Below, piece after piece: positions 1 through 11,160 of a stretch of 64,000 nt of DNA. The number at the start of each line of letters is the position of its first letter. Positions within the stretch are counted from its first letter, which is position 1. A program made the position numbers and the translations under genes. The notes beneath the pieces were generated by a model. It saw only the letters and a program-made list of their open reading frames with translations, was not told the DNA's origin and did not search any database. The DNA comes from Platycnemis pennipes (lineage: Eukaryota; Arthropoda; Insecta; Odonata; Platycnemididae): the NCBI GenBank assembly GCA_933228895.1, contig OW121854.1, positions 135,141,926 through 135,205,925 of the forward strand. Reading direction: 5' to 3'.

Positions 1-1069
1 GCAAACAAGTTGCATTTTGACTTTAAGCGCCTCTCCTAAGGTATCCGCACCACCCAAAATATCATCAACATACGAGTGGTATTCTATGACTTGTGCTCCT
101 AAAGGAAAATTAGTTCGTTCATCCTGAGCCAACTGACGCAATACGCGAAGTGCTAAGAACGGAGCAGAAGCAGTTCCATATGTAACAGTAGTCAATTTGT
201 AGTCCTAAACAGGTTCTGAAGGAATGTTTCGCCAAAGAATTCTCTGAAAGTTCATGTATGCTGGATGCATGCGAATTTGACGGAACATTTTTACGATATC
301 TGTTGTTGTAAAAGCAAATCTAAAGAAACGCCAACGTGTCAAAATCATCCACAGATCAGGTTGAATCTTAAGTCCTGGCAACAGCAAGTCGTTTAAAGAA
401 TAGCCAGATGCTGTGTTGAATGAAGCATTGAAAAGCACTCTTATTTTTCCACAAGGGTCCCGATTGTTTACTACCGCATGATGAGGCATGCAATAACATG
501 AAGACGTTTCATGTTCAGCGGGCACCATGTGGTTTAAAAGTAAGTATTCTGACATGAATGTGATATACTTCTGTTTAATTAATGGTTTACATGCTAAACG
601 CTTTTCAGAAATATGAAGTAATTTCATGGCGGATGATCGTGAAGAAGCTAAATTGGAAACATCGTCTCTGAAGGGCAGACGCACTACATATCGTCCTTCA
701 GGATCTCTTAAATGTGTCAGTTTGAAATGATCTTCACACCGAATATCATCTTCAGACATGGGTAATTTCGAAGAAACCTCCTCCGTTTCCCAAAATCTTT
801 GCAAATCAAACGCAAGGGTAGTGTGAGTTTCAATATGCATTACAGTCGCAGAATATCTCCCGCACGGCTGTTCTGAAGAGCTCTGCACTGGGCTCATTAG
901 CATCCATCCAAAAGGCGTCAACCTAGCGCTTGGTGAATCAGTGGGTCCCCGCCGAAAACCATCCAAAAACAAGGGTCCACAAACATCAGCCCCCAGAATG
1001 AGGTCAATTTTTGACGGAATATTAAAATCAGTGTCAGCAAGTATTAAGACCCTTAAGTGAGACCAATTT
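1..1069 (-). pseudogene. BEL/Pao pol fragment (protease end and reverse transcriptase)
   Basis: Part of a BEL/Pao LTR retrotransposon polyprotein, read leftwards and cut by the window edge. From 1060 down to about 985 the frame reads as the end of the aspartic protease (motif IDLILGADV). The reverse transcriptase follows, with the early RT motif KIRVLFNAS near 430 and the catalytic YVDD box at 61-72. The frame is the same throughout, but one in-frame TAG at 205-207 breaks it, so the copy is defective. The protein would copy element RNA into DNA in cytoplasmic particles. Most of gag's C-terminal part and the front of the protease are missing at the junction with the gag piece at 1070. RNase H and integrase would lie left of the window. 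The family call is firm from the protease and RT motifs; the age of the copy is unknown. Confidence 0.85.
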
Positions 1070-1126
1070 TCATGTTGCTTTCAGGTTTTTGGCCGCCAAC
1101 CACGCCAACGACCAATTTTCATGTTG
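1061..1126. repeat. 17-bp direct repeat at the BEL gag/protease junction
   Basis: GACCAATTTTCATGTTG occurs at 1061-1077 and again at 1110-1126, with 32 bp between. It sits exactly where gag sequence stops and protease sequence starts. I infer that it marks a slippage or repair event linked to the internal deletion. Confidence 0.7.
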
Positions 1127-1792
1127 TTCAGCTGGAGTTGGCTTTTGTAGAGGTGAGAAGTCAAATAAACTTCTCATGTGGAGGTTGGAAAGAATTCGTT
1201 TACTCCCATAGCGTCTCTCAAGGTCGTCCCATGCGACCTGGTAGTTAGAACTCGTAACAGGAGTATTCTCAATGACCTCTGCTGCACTTCCGCGTAAGTG
1301 AGTTTTCAAATAAAGTAACTTATGCACATCGGAAAGTTCTGGAATTTCATGTACAAGTTTCTTAAATTGATCACGAAAACTCTCCCACTCCAAAACATCG
1401 CCCGAAAACGTAGGAAGTTCTATTTTCGGTAGTAAAGAGTGAATATTACTACGTAGACTTTCACCTCGTGCATCGCTATTAGACTCAGTGGAGGCACGTA
1501 ACGAATTGATACACTCGGCTATGTTAGAACACGCGTCAATATAATTCTCTTCTATTTGAGAGAAGAAATCGCTAGTATGATAGTTCGTCTTAGCTATTTC
1601 TGGATCCTCCAGCACTAGGTAATGCTTGGACAAGAAATCTTCCCAATACGATGTGATCAATGCTTTACGCTGTTCTAATAGAGTAATTGTGAGATTATCC
1701 AGTCCACGTTTCAAAGTATTAGTCCAAAATCTTGCAATCAATTCACCTCTCTTATACTGATCTTGAATTAATTTTTCTATTTCCGCAAGCAT
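1070..1792 (-). pseudogene. BEL/Pao gag fragment
   Basis: A 240-residue open frame that reads as the N-terminal part of a BEL/Pao Gag (the DUF1759-type region). It starts MLAEIEKLIQDQYKRGEL, and the stretch IELPTFSGDVLEWESFRDQF in its second half is a hallmark of this family. It would form the particle that packages the element RNA. The usual downstream zinc knuckles are absent: the frame stops just after an ENWS motif at the 17-bp repeat, and protease sequence follows in another frame. The start used is the ATG at 1792. A second short frame (1752-1982) upstream is probably leader sequence; I could not place a primer binding site or the LTR boundary. Confidence 0.8.
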
Positions 1793-4489
1793 CGCGTAAG
1801 AATGAATGGAACAAAGTTAGCCGTATAATCAAGGGGTCGACAATCATGCGATATATCGTATAGACTACTTTAATCGATTGTGGATGGGAAAACTTTTCCA
1901 TCTCTAGACCCGCGAGAGGCGCTGCGGAGGCCGATATCTGAGATTCTGGCTCCTGATTGGCCGATTGGTTGAGATCAGCCATGTTAAGGAGTCTGAAAAT
2001 ATTGCTGTTGTGTTAAGTTCACCGATATGCTAAATTAAAGCATAATTGAGTGTTTACCGAGATAATTTTCTGTATTTGAGTGTGTTTTAAAGTGGAATCA
2101 ACATGGCTACCTCATAAACTTGTGCCACTCTAGTGAAAGAGTGCAAGTGATGTTCGTATTATTTGCTTCGTTTATCGAAGGTGACAGGTTTGTTTACTTT
2201 AAAGTTGGCCGATAACTACAATGTCGTAGATGTTTCGTAAAATATATACAAAGGCTTTATGCATTTTTCCGGAGACATCTTCTTTCACAGAACAATGTCC
2301 CAGATATGTTGGAAGGTAAGTGTATTAATGTAATTTTATGATCTCGGCCGTGCATCATACCGTTGAAGCGTTATTGTTTTGAAATGAATGGTTGGTATAA
2401 GTTCACAATATGCTCTAACGATTTTCCTTTGTATTTCACGGATTCTCTCGACTTTCTACCCAGAGGAACTTTTGATCTCTGTGCAGTGATAACAATCGAC
2501 GATGGGAATGATTATTCTGAGGTGACTGCACTGCCAAGCACAATATCTTACGTATGTAATTTAGTGAAATTTCACATGTGGCATTAAAAAACTAATCTGT
2601 TAATATTGTGTCGTCGACAGGATAAGTGGTATTTCTTACTCATTTCTTTTGATAATAATCATTAGCATGTAGCAGAAAATAGGAGTCGTTACCTTAACAA
2701 ATCACACAGAAAACTAGTTCTGAGGAAACGTTTTCATGTTACGTAATTAGTGATTTCTGTTTAACTATACGAATTCCATATCCTATCATTGTCTGTTGTT
2801 TGACCAAATAAGAATGTTTATTTGCACCAATCTACTTTTACTAAATGTCGGTATTCTACTTTGAATGATTTGTTTTGTATTGTGATTTTGTTTTGATGTT
2901 AATAAATATTTTTTCGTCAAATGCTGGCTTTTATCATTACAGTTATCACCTTCCAGCTGACCTCGACTAGTTCCTTCGGTCCTATCAAAAGTTAGCCCAT
3001 TTCTTTACACTATGGGGATTCATCAGTAATATCTTAAAGGGGATAAAAATCGTTGTTTTCCGTAAGATTCTGTTCAAATTAGCAAAATAGTTTGGAAATT
3101 GTAATGTTAAATGAGAGAAAATCGAAATAGTGACTTAATTACGATTTAAACCTAGCGGCGAGCGTCTCGCGTTTCGCGATTTTCTCGCTTCTCACGATTC
3201 TCTCGCGGTTCTCGGGACCCTTAGCCTCCTGACACGAAGCCAGCCGGTGGCGCTAGTTTCCAGAATCCTATACGCATTGGCCTTATGGCAGTGTCATCCC
3301 CTTGGTATAATAGGAACCCTAGCAGAGTTTGACAGTGACGGAAAGCACCCAGGTCCCACAAAATGCAGTTCAGGCTGAAAGACTAAACACTTTCTCCCAC
3401 TAAGTCAAAAGATTAAAGTTCTGTTGAAAAGTTCACTCTTCTATCAAAAAAACCGCAAAACATATGCAGTTGAAAGTCAAATCACTTGAGATGAATGTTC
3501 TTACCGAATAGTCACAAGCTAAAGCTCACCGTTGAGCAGTGCGAAAGGTTCAATTTTAGTCGTAGACACAGGAACCAGAAAACCGGAAACTCACGTGGGT
3601 TTTTGGAAGTCAATTGACTTTCAAACTTAAGACTTTCAGAAAATTCACCTTCGTTGCACAAAGTAGAAAAAATACTTTTTAATAAGATCAACTTCTCAAT
3701 TCGCGATCTCGGATCCGGCCCGAAGGACCAGAATGTTCGGTACTTAAGATAAAAAGGCACGTTAGCTCCTTTGTTAATAGTTTAATATCACAAGTAGAAG
3801 TGGACTGTATTCACCGAGGCCAGGCGAGATGTGAAAAAGGCGAGAAGTTGGTCGTTCAAGTCATCGTGAGCAAGAGACAGAGACCGGGCAGCCGGCTCGA
3901 GACAGCGAGTTAGCCCTGGGCCAAACAGATGCGCGGAGGACAAAGGCCACCTTACGGCCAATTTGAGAATTTAGTAAGGCGCTAAATCAAAAAAGCGCGA
4001 ACAGGTTTTTTACAAGTTGTAATTGTTACCAATGCTTCCAAATGGCAGCTGCGTCTTTGCTGCCAAACAGTACCTATTCGAAAATATCAACATTGATATA
4101 ATTCAAAACGGAGGGTTGTATTTGCAAGGGAATGGTTAAAAACTAAGCAAGAAAATATTTAACCTATTTTTAGAACATATTTTAGCGGGATTGTCCATGT
4201 ATTCTCATTTTATAAATTAAACGTGGCAAAAACAGGTCAGTCAAGTTCCGAAGTCAAAATGAGTTAAAAGAGCTTGTAAAGAATAGAATGCAAATACAAC
4301 GCGCATATAATAGCATATTCATACAATTATTGTATGTGCTTTGTCACCCTATAGACGTATTTCCATATAGGTGATTTCTGGATCGGTATTTATTCATTGA
4401 ATAACATAGATCTTTTACGGTATTTTGAAACGCGGTGTCACGGTGGAACCTCCTTAATCGTCTCATCGTCCACTACACGAATAACCATT
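1793..4489. other. no gene recognised; probable BEL leader then AT-rich spacer
   Basis: The first few hundred bases should hold the BEL leader and LTR, but I see no convincing TG...CA boundary. The rest is AT-rich with stops in all frames. A GGCGCTAGT motif lies at 3249-3257 and is discussed among the findings. Nothing else can be supported. Confidence 0.5.
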
Positions 4490-4580
4490 CTACGTGATAC
4501 CCTACAAGCCACCGCGAGGGTGTGTGGCAGGGGGTGAAGATCACCAAGCAGACATGCAGACAATCAACTATACTGTCCGT
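4490..4580 (-). mobile_element. 3'-end fragment of the (TACATC)n-tailed LINE family
   Basis: The stretch CCTACAAGCCACCGCGAGGG and the following GTGTGTGGCAGGGGGTGAAG match the 3' UTR of the LINE copies at 17700, 30387, 32771 and 36340. Only the end is present. It is closest to the 17700 copy; both share GAAGATCACCAAG, so they look like one subfamily. Confidence 0.65.
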
Positions 4581-6434
4581 TGCAAAATTCCGTCACCCGA
4601 GTTTGAAGACTAATAGCTAGAAAACGGCTCAATGGATTTTAAAATAAAATACATCATATTAAGCGTGTTTATTTTTGCATTCAGTGATGGTGTACACATT
4701 TTTTTACCAATTATTTTAATTTCAGTATGTGCTTAAAAACGGGATTTTAGCGCATTTTTCCGGTTACCGGACGGTTGAATCGCATTTACGGCTTCGTAGT
4801 AACAACACGGATCGAGATTTTAAAATTTCCTTTTCACAGATTGTAGCAATGATCTTTCTTAGTAGTGTCTATAAGTTTCAAATTATTTAGTGCATTAGTA
4901 TTTTAGTTGTTGTTGAAAAAGTAAGACTGCGTTATTTTCCGTTCCGCGCATCCCTGAAAATCGCCGTTTGGACCTTCTTTTTGCTCTTCAGCTCATCGCC
5001 ACTAATCCACTCATAAAACCTTAAAGGGATTCGTTGGTTAATCAGTATTGATTAACATTTATATAGGAAAAAGAGCGCGCTGAGCAGCCAGGAATATGCC
5101 CGGAAGAGAAAGTGAGAGGCGTGCGGTGTTGCCCAGTCAGAGGTTTGTCCGTAAGGCTCGCCAGGAATGGTGCACTGCAAGAGGGGATAACTACTTCGCA
5201 TGTAAACATGTAACTATAGTAACATAGTGTATTGGACGAATAAAATTGACGTACTCGCCAAAATAAAACCAAAGGCATTTTTTCACCATTTCCCATCAAA
5301 TTTGAATTCTTTTTCTCGAAGTTGGCGAATTTTTCTTAAGGCTAAAGGTGGGTGGTCTATGGTGTGAACCTTCCCCACAGAGATGGAACCACGGTCGATG
5401 ACAGTCAGCGCTCTATGATAGTAACTAAGTGAGCTGATTAACCTCCAAATATGGTGTTCGTCTCCCCTCGGCCACCGGCTGCACCCTCCCCTACATCGCC
5501 CATCCCCATTCCTAAAATTGCAACACCGCGGCAGTTTTACAATGTCTTGTTTTGTCTAGCCGGCCACTGTATTCTCCCAAGCAGTCGCGGGCGTGAACCG
5601 TCAACCATTCCCTTCCCCTTGCCTGTTGGAACTCGTCGCGAGCATTGATCATCATTTTTTATTTCGAATCCCGAGGATGTTTATTAGAAGCCTCGCGGAA
5701 GCTTCCAACACAATCCGCATCACTCTTACTACAGGAAATAAATAATAAATATTCCACGGTATGAGGGATAGAAGGAAATATGAAGAGTTCAAGAGGTTGG
5801 CAATAAAGGAATAATGAAGTTGCTCTCCAACAGCGCATCACTTTTGTGGTGATTAATTAGTATTTATCATATTTTTTTACCGACTGAGAGTAAGTTTTGA
5901 AGGATTAAGTCCATTCACAGTAAACTCTCTCCATAATGGGGGTAGATTTCGGCACAACTATTTGATACCAGTTAACGCGCAATAATGTTTTGTTAAAATA
6001 TTCGAATGTGTAGTAGATGCCTGCTTCTGTCATTGATATTGAAGTGTCATGCGTTTACATCAGGACGGGAATGCAGAGAGGCGTCAGTTTTCTGTTCCCT
6101 CTGTAGAATAGCACAGCTTATTCTAGGCAAACTTGGAATAAAATATTAATCAACATGGTAAAAAAAAGCTTCTAGCAGGCATACCTCGATATCGTCTCGG
6201 CTGTAACGGAAATATATATTTGTAAACTCGACATTGTACTCTCTTTTAACATACGTTAAAATCCAAAACTTGAGTAAACGTAAAAGTCACACTATCTCGT
6301 TCCCTATCCATTAATTCCCCATTCCAAAAACCTTGTAGATCCTGCTATCATAGTAAATCTGCTTCTCTAAATTAAACAATTTTTGTAATTGGCATAAGTT
6401 TTATTTATCCAAAAAGACAAAATTCGGCTATCAT
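4581..6434. other. no gene recognised
   Basis: AT-rich DNA with frequent stops in all frames. The small open frames show no family signature. I see no repeat structure that I can support. Confidence 0.5.
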
Positions 6435-7010
6435 TCAACTTGTAATTTCAGGTTCACTTATTTGTATCGACCGGCAAACTCTAGGGTCAATTATTTCCGG
6501 AAGCATAACATTATTATAAAAATGGAGAAGTTTCTTCTCCATACGATCCTTCCAAAATGCGTCATCCCTGTAAATTCTTTGAATTTTGCAATCAATAGGA
6601 GTCCAAACTATCAGATCGCAAAAGGAGTAGCGAGAAACATGTAACTGCCCCTGAATTTGGTAATAGTAATTGTGATTTTTTTTTAGTTCTAGGTTTTTAT
6701 CCAAGCAAAAGCACTTTATATCCTCTGCTGCCTGTTGTATAGTCATTTTTTCAGATGATTTTGGGCATTTTACTTCAATAATGCCGCCATTGCTTGTTTT
6801 TCCGTCCGGTGATGCCGCTAGAAAACAGTTATCTGGATCTACATAAAGACCACACGCAAAAACTTTACTTCCCGTAAGCTCTTCATACTTCTTAATTGCA
6901 TTGCGTTCATTGAGGGAGCCGTATCTAGTTGCTTCATTTTCAAAGGGCTCGGCATACAAAAGTCTTTTCACAAGAGGTGCCCATTTAGAATTTTTCCTTC
7001 TCTTACACAA
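6435..7010 (-). pseudogene. YqaJ-type PD-(D/E)XK nuclease domain of the Mutator-like element
   Basis: About 190 residues reading as a YqaJ (phage recombinase/exonuclease-like) domain. In order I see ATRYGSLNERNAI (YG.xNE motif), AASPDG (metal-binding Asp), GIIEVKCP (the ExK pair) and YYQIQGQLHVS (the QxQ motif). These are the key residues of the PD-(D/E)XK fold in YqaJ proteins, which degrade DNA ends. It continues the transposase frame at 6968-8329, but a single-base frameshift near 7005 separates the two. The signature RLTSSNFGV lies just before the shift and CKRRKNSKW just after it. Its position directly downstream implies one transposon protein carrying both activities. All four YqaJ motifs are intact. 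Confidence 0.8.
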
Positions 7011-8329
7011 ACTCCAAAATTCGAAGACGTCAATCTATTCCGTCTTTCATCAAACCATTTCTCGCATTCCCTTTGGCCTCGTGTCTCCCTCTCTATAGCT
7101 TCTATTGACTCCTTATCCACCTTCAATTTAGCCAATAGTGCTTTGCTTTCTCCTGCCATTTCCTCTTCGTCTAAGTCCAATTTTTGGCAATAATCTCCAT
7201 AGTCCTTGGATTCATTTGACGTACAACATACCCTAACTTTCCTCTTAGGCATTTTCAAAAGACATTTCCGAGCTGACTGCAGGCGTTTCAGCCTCCGCTC
7301 TCCTAACCGGTGGACAATTTTGTAAGGGCTTTTTCCATATATCGTTTTCCACGTAGTATAATGCCACATGGGTCCCAGTTGGAAATCAAGCCCGGCACCC
7401 TGAACTCGATGAGAGTACGAACCTCTTTTTCCGCGGTTTACTTGCTTTCCACCCACAAACTTTGCCACTAAAGACATACAATTTTCAGCAAGGTTACTGG
7501 TATCATTTGTCACTAACATATTTGGCTTTCTAATTAGTGGTTTTAATGAGTCATTGACCTTTCCTAGGGCCTCCATTTCCTTTCCTGTAAAGATCTTTTC
7601 CTTTCTGTCCAGGTCATTGCAGAAGTACGCTTTACACTGCGAGTGACTGTTGAAAACATGTAGCGGCCCGTTTTTGAGATCCTCAACCAGTGATTCATTG
7701 CCGCACTTTTCTGCGGCATTATGGAAAATTGCCCCTCGAGCCGATCTTTTTAGTCTCATGATTTTGTTCTTGTTTAACACCTGCTTTAATTCAGGGAGTC
7801 CATCCAGAATTTTATAGAGAGATTTAGTATAATTTTTCACCGCATGATTAGCACACTCTATTTTCTTCACCTGCCTTCCATATATAACCGATTCACGCAC
7901 CTTTTTGAAAACACTGGAATCACCATCACCGATGAGGAAGTGATATTGTAAGCCATGCATTTCCTCGCTACACCTGAATGCCTGGACAACCATGTCAGCT
8001 TCCATGCCACTAGAAGTCCCAGTCCAATTACGGAAGCAATTTTCGTGCGTCATTGACTGTCCAAGCTTACACAAATATTGGCACATACTGCAATATTTGT
8101 TTCGTACATCCACACATAGAGATATTGTATTGGTATTGTATCCGACAATGCAGACGACTCCTGAATTTGCCGCATACCTATGTCCATGGCTCCTATGTGA
8201 CCATCCACCGTCCGCCACTACAGTGATGAATGGGACTCCAGTGGAAGTAACATCACCATTTTTTATTGCCAACTCCCTTTCTTCGACACCAGCTTGAAAT
8301 ATTGATTCTAGAAGAACGCTTTTCCATGC
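6968..8329 (-). CDS. Mutator-like DDE transposase domain, exon 2
   Basis: An open reading of about 450 residues from the splice acceptor at 8330 to a stop at 6968. It reads as the Mutator-like transposase domain found in many invertebrate proteins. VVADGGWSHRSHGHRY holds the first catalytic Asp and LIGDGDSSVF the second. KYCSMC and ECANHAVKNYTK give the paired Cys and Cys/His positions expected of a MULE-type core. The C-terminal part leads into RLTSSNFGV, the entry to the YqaJ domain. It should cut and join transposon ends in the nucleus. The only lesion seen is the frameshift near 7005. I could not find the element's terminal inverted repeats; the Penelope-like element starts only about 12 bp beyond the exon 1 ATG. 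Confidence 0.75.
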   Translation of the reverse strand, partial: AWKSVLLESIFQAGVEERELAIKNGDVTSTGVPFITVVADGGWSHRSHGHRYAANSGVVCIVGYNTNTISLCVDVRNKYCSMCQYLCKLGQSMTHENCFRNWTGTSSGMEADMVVQAFRCSEEMHGLQYHFLIGDGDSSVFKKVRESVIYGRQVKKIECANHAVKNYTKSLYKILDGLPELKQVLNKNKIMRLKRSARGAIFHNAAEKCGNESLVEDLKNGPLHVFNSHSQCKAYFCNDLDRKEKIFTGKEMEALGKVNDSLKPLIRKPNMLVTNDTSNLAENCMSLVAKFVGGKQVNRGKRGSYSHRVQGAGLDFQLGPMWHYTTWKTIYGKSPYKIVHRLGERRLKRLQSARKCLLKMPKRKVRVCCTSNESKDYGDYCQKLDLDEEEMAGESKALLAKLKVDKESIEAIERETRGQRECEKWFDERRNRLTSSNFGVCVREGKILNGHLL

Positions 8330-8413
8330 CTAGGGAAAATGGTTTAGTGTCAGCAAAGGAATTAAAATATTCATGTGTGTTCATTTACCGAGATAATTTC
8401 TGTAGGTACTTAC
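8330..8413 (-). other. 84-nt spliceosomal intron in the Mutator-like transposase
   Basis: On the minus strand the donor is AAA|GTAAGTACC (GT at 8413-8412) and the acceptor is TTTTCCCTAG|G (AG at 8331-8330). Joining 8414 to 8329 keeps the frame in phase 0 and gives ENWLGK followed by AWKSVL, which fits the transposase family. Confidence 0.75.
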
Positions 8414-8677
8414 TTTCCCAAGCCAATTTTCATGATTTTGGAAGGTTGCCTTGTCTATTCCTTCTATTCCTAATGTGGAAAAAACGTCCTCAAAATTGGT
8501 GTGTCCCCCTCCAATAGCCATGAACCCCCATACGGCACTGTCCACTATACTCAGGGCTCGTTTCTCACTAATCGCATCTTCTTTTTCCGTTAACGAAGGT
8601 TTTTCTACCTCCGGTTCACTAGCAACAAGTTTAATCATTTTGCAGTGAGGGCACTGAAACACTATACGCCAAACCAT
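8414..8677 (-). CDS. Mutator-like transposase, exon 1
   Basis: 88 codons from the ATG at 8677 to the splice donor. It contains an FQCPHC zinc-type cysteine pair and the motif WGFMAIGGGHTNFEDVFSTL, which precedes the DDE core in this family. The true N-terminus may lie further upstream, because the family usually has more sequence there and the Penelope-like element at 8689 may have replaced it. Confidence 0.7.
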
Positions 8678-8688
8678 GTTTCCTGAGA

Positions 8689-9540
8689 GTGCTAAACTCC
8701 CAACACCCTAGAATCAACATGACTATGGAAAAAGAGACAGAGGGACATTTAAGCTACCTGGATCTAGACATTTCAATAGTGGACAAGAAGCATTATTTTG
8801 GTATATTTAGAAAACCCTCCTTCTGCGACCTAGTAATCCCAGCAGACTCTTGCCATCCCATGTCACACAAGCTTGCGGCATTCCAAACGATGATCCATAG
8901 GTTAGTGAGCCTACCCCTCTCCAACCCAGAATTCAACAAAGAGCTGGAAATCATATGCCCCATTGCAACGTCCAATGGGTACAAAAGAGATATTATAAAC
9001 AAACTCCTGCGTAAAAAGCTCACAAAAATAGCTATTTCCGAAATAACCGCTATCCCAGCTTTTGAACCGGATAAAAGAACTTGGTGTAGGCTACCATTTG
9101 TTGGTAATCTCTCTTACAAACTTAAGAGAATATTCCCAAAGGACAAATTTAAAGTGTGTTTTTACAATCCGTGTACCTTATCGAACATTTTGTGCAAAAG
9201 CAAGGACGCCATTGACCCAAAACTCCATTCAGGCGTCTACAAAGTCAAGTGCCTCAGCTGTGATAAATATTACGTTGGACAGACGGGCAGGGATTTTACC
9301 ACCAGACTTCAAGAGCATCGAAGGTGTGTGGATAAGGGAGACAAATCGTCACTGCTGGCCAAACACCTCCTGGAGACATCGCACCATTGCCTCTTTGTTC
9401 CGGAAATCCTGCATATTGAAAGAAAAGGCCCAAGACTGGACGCATGGGAACAGTGGGAAATTGTACATAGTGATAATGACCTCTTGTTGAATGACCAACT
9501 TTTCCGAATCCATTCCCCATTGCTAGCTATTCCTTTTTAA
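8689..9540 (+). pseudogene. Penelope-like element: RT C-terminal part and GIY-YIG endonuclease
   Basis: 283 codons, open to the stop at 9540. The first 100 residues (LSYLDLDISIV, FRKPSFCDLVIPADSCHP) are the end of a Penelope-type reverse transcriptase. Residues 180-225 are a GIY-YIG endonuclease: SGVYKVKC, KYYVGQTGRDF, then TTRLQEHRR with the catalytic Arg; the partner Glu lies in DAWEQWEIV near 252-258. CLSC supplies the zinc-type cysteines seen in Penelope endonucleases. Together these nick the target and prime reverse transcription. The catalytic RT core is absent, so the copy is 5'-truncated at about 8690, next to the Mutator-like gene. The apparent ATG is therefore internal. The 3' end (hammerhead-like fold and AT-rich tail) extends to about 9775. 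Confidence 0.88.
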
Positions 9541-9688
9541 AATAACCCACCACTTACCTAATACAGTCCCAAGGACAATCTCCTTAGAGTGCTTCATCCT
9601 CTTCCCCCCCCCCCCAACCAATTCCCCTATCCCCATCCCCTTCCCGTTTCCTATATATTGCGCTGCTGTCACGGAAGTTTATAAGTGT

Positions 9689-9729
9689 ACACCTGATGAT
9701 GGCTTAGTAAGCCGAAACACGTGTTGTGT
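9689..9729 (+). ncRNA. hammerhead-ribozyme-like fold in the Penelope-like 3' region
   Basis: CTGATGA (9693-9699) and GAAA (9714-9717) are the two conserved core strings. Between them GGCTT/AAGCC (9701-9705 with 9709-9713) makes stem II with loop AGT. ACAC/GTGT (9717-9720 with 9721-9724) can form the very short stem III typical of Penelope hammerheads. ACAC at 9689-9692 pairs with GTGT at 9726-9729 as stem I, which puts the cleavage site after T9725. One extra U (9700) sits between the core and stem II, so activity is uncertain. Hammerheads in Penelope-like elements are established knowledge. Confidence 0.6.
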
Positions 9730-9775
9730 AATTTTTTTATTATTTTAAAATACATTGTGGAAAATTGCTAAAGTT

Positions 9776-11046
9776 TTTTACTCATCCAATATGTATAAAT
9801 TCCACTACGTGGCGCCTGAGACTGTGATCTAAATATTAATATAATTAACAACTCATGTTATTTATCTAAATGGCTACCTTCGAAAAAGAGGGAATTATAT
9901 CCAAGGTAAAATATGAAAGGCATGCGCTCCCAATTACCTAGAACTACTGTTTGTGTCCGAGGAACACAATTCCATTACAGGCAGTGATGCAGCGGAAGAT
10001 CCTCTTGCTTTTCTGTCGGTGAAAGTACTATTATTTGAGCCCATTATCAATAATATTTGCATTTTTCTACTGGAAAGAATGTCCAATATCAAGTAGGTAC
10101 TCACCTTGCTTCCCAAGTTACAAGTCCCTGGTTCTTTGTCCGTTTCTTCCTTTTAGTAGAAGGATATAACTTTTTCCTTCTTGCACACGTTTCGATAGGT
10201 GCGTCCATTATCAGAAATAGTTACGTGAAACAACCCGAACAAAAAAATGTTGCGACCTCTCACATCGACACCTCTAAGAGAACTGATCTTTGTAGTGATG
10301 GGCAGTGTGCGAGTCAGCTCAAATGAGCGACTCTGTAGGTAGTGTGAGCCGAGCGGCACTGGAGTCATATTCCATGAGACTCGCCTCCTATCGCTTATAC
10401 CTTCATCACACTTTCTTCTGTTCATGCGCACCAACGAACCTCATCGCTCCATCGGCACGCACACCGCTCCTTCGCCGCATACGTCTCCGGCACAAGATTC
10501 CGTCCCCGTACGATGTACCTTTGTCGAGAGATGCGACGATATTTTCGCGTAGTACTATCAATTTCAGCACATTTTACTATCTCGGAAGTGTTTCACAGAA
10601 TACTTTCACTTTTGTTCTTATTTTTATGGAAAATTTCCATCATTGATAAATATTATTTCTGCATTTCCTTGTATTATCATGTTTAAAAAGACATACGCAG
10701 AGAGCCGCCAATAGTGAATTTAGTGTAAATGGTTTGCTATTGAATTTAGTTACGATCGAGACATCTGGAATTTGGAAAAAAAATTCGACAGCTCCGTGGC
10801 AGCTGCATTTGTTCAAAACTGAATTACTGGGTGTTTGTCATCATAGATGTGAACAAATACGTCGAAGATCCTCTTTTAAGTGGGGAAATAATTTTTTTCA
10901 ATGATGGAGAGATAAAAAAACGATAATCTAAAATGAGTGAGCTATTTTGCATAGCAAAATTTCCTGTCCCCGGTTCCCAACAAACGAATTTCCTTCAAAG
11001 CCCGTCAAATAATTACCGAGGGCCGAAATAAACCTGCGGGAAACAT
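9776..11046. other. no gene recognised
   Basis: AT-rich spacer with some GC-rich patches near 10430-10520. TAGTGATGGGC-like sequence near 10293 resembles ends of hAT-type miniature elements, but no matching right end was found. Confidence 0.4.
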
Positions 11047-11160
11047 AAGTATTATACATCACAATGACACCCATGCCCTAGGTGGAGGAAACATTCACCC
11101 AGGCGGGACTCGAACCCGCGACTTAGCAGGCGAGGTGTCTACCCCGAAGCCGGCAGAGTA
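11047..11160 (-). mobile_element. tRNA-derived SINE fragment
   Basis: On the minus strand a tRNA-like head has an A-box-like TCGGGGTAGACACC (11148-11135) and a good B box GGTTCGAGTCC (11116-11106). It is followed by GGGCATGGGTGTCA (11078-11065), a motif I recall from the bodies of arthropod SINEs. It is not a tRNA gene: the acceptor stem does not close. Confidence 0.65.

Noticed and set aside
10293..10345. hAT-type MITE starting TAGTGATGGGC
   Set aside because: No matching inverted end or target duplication was found within 3 kb.
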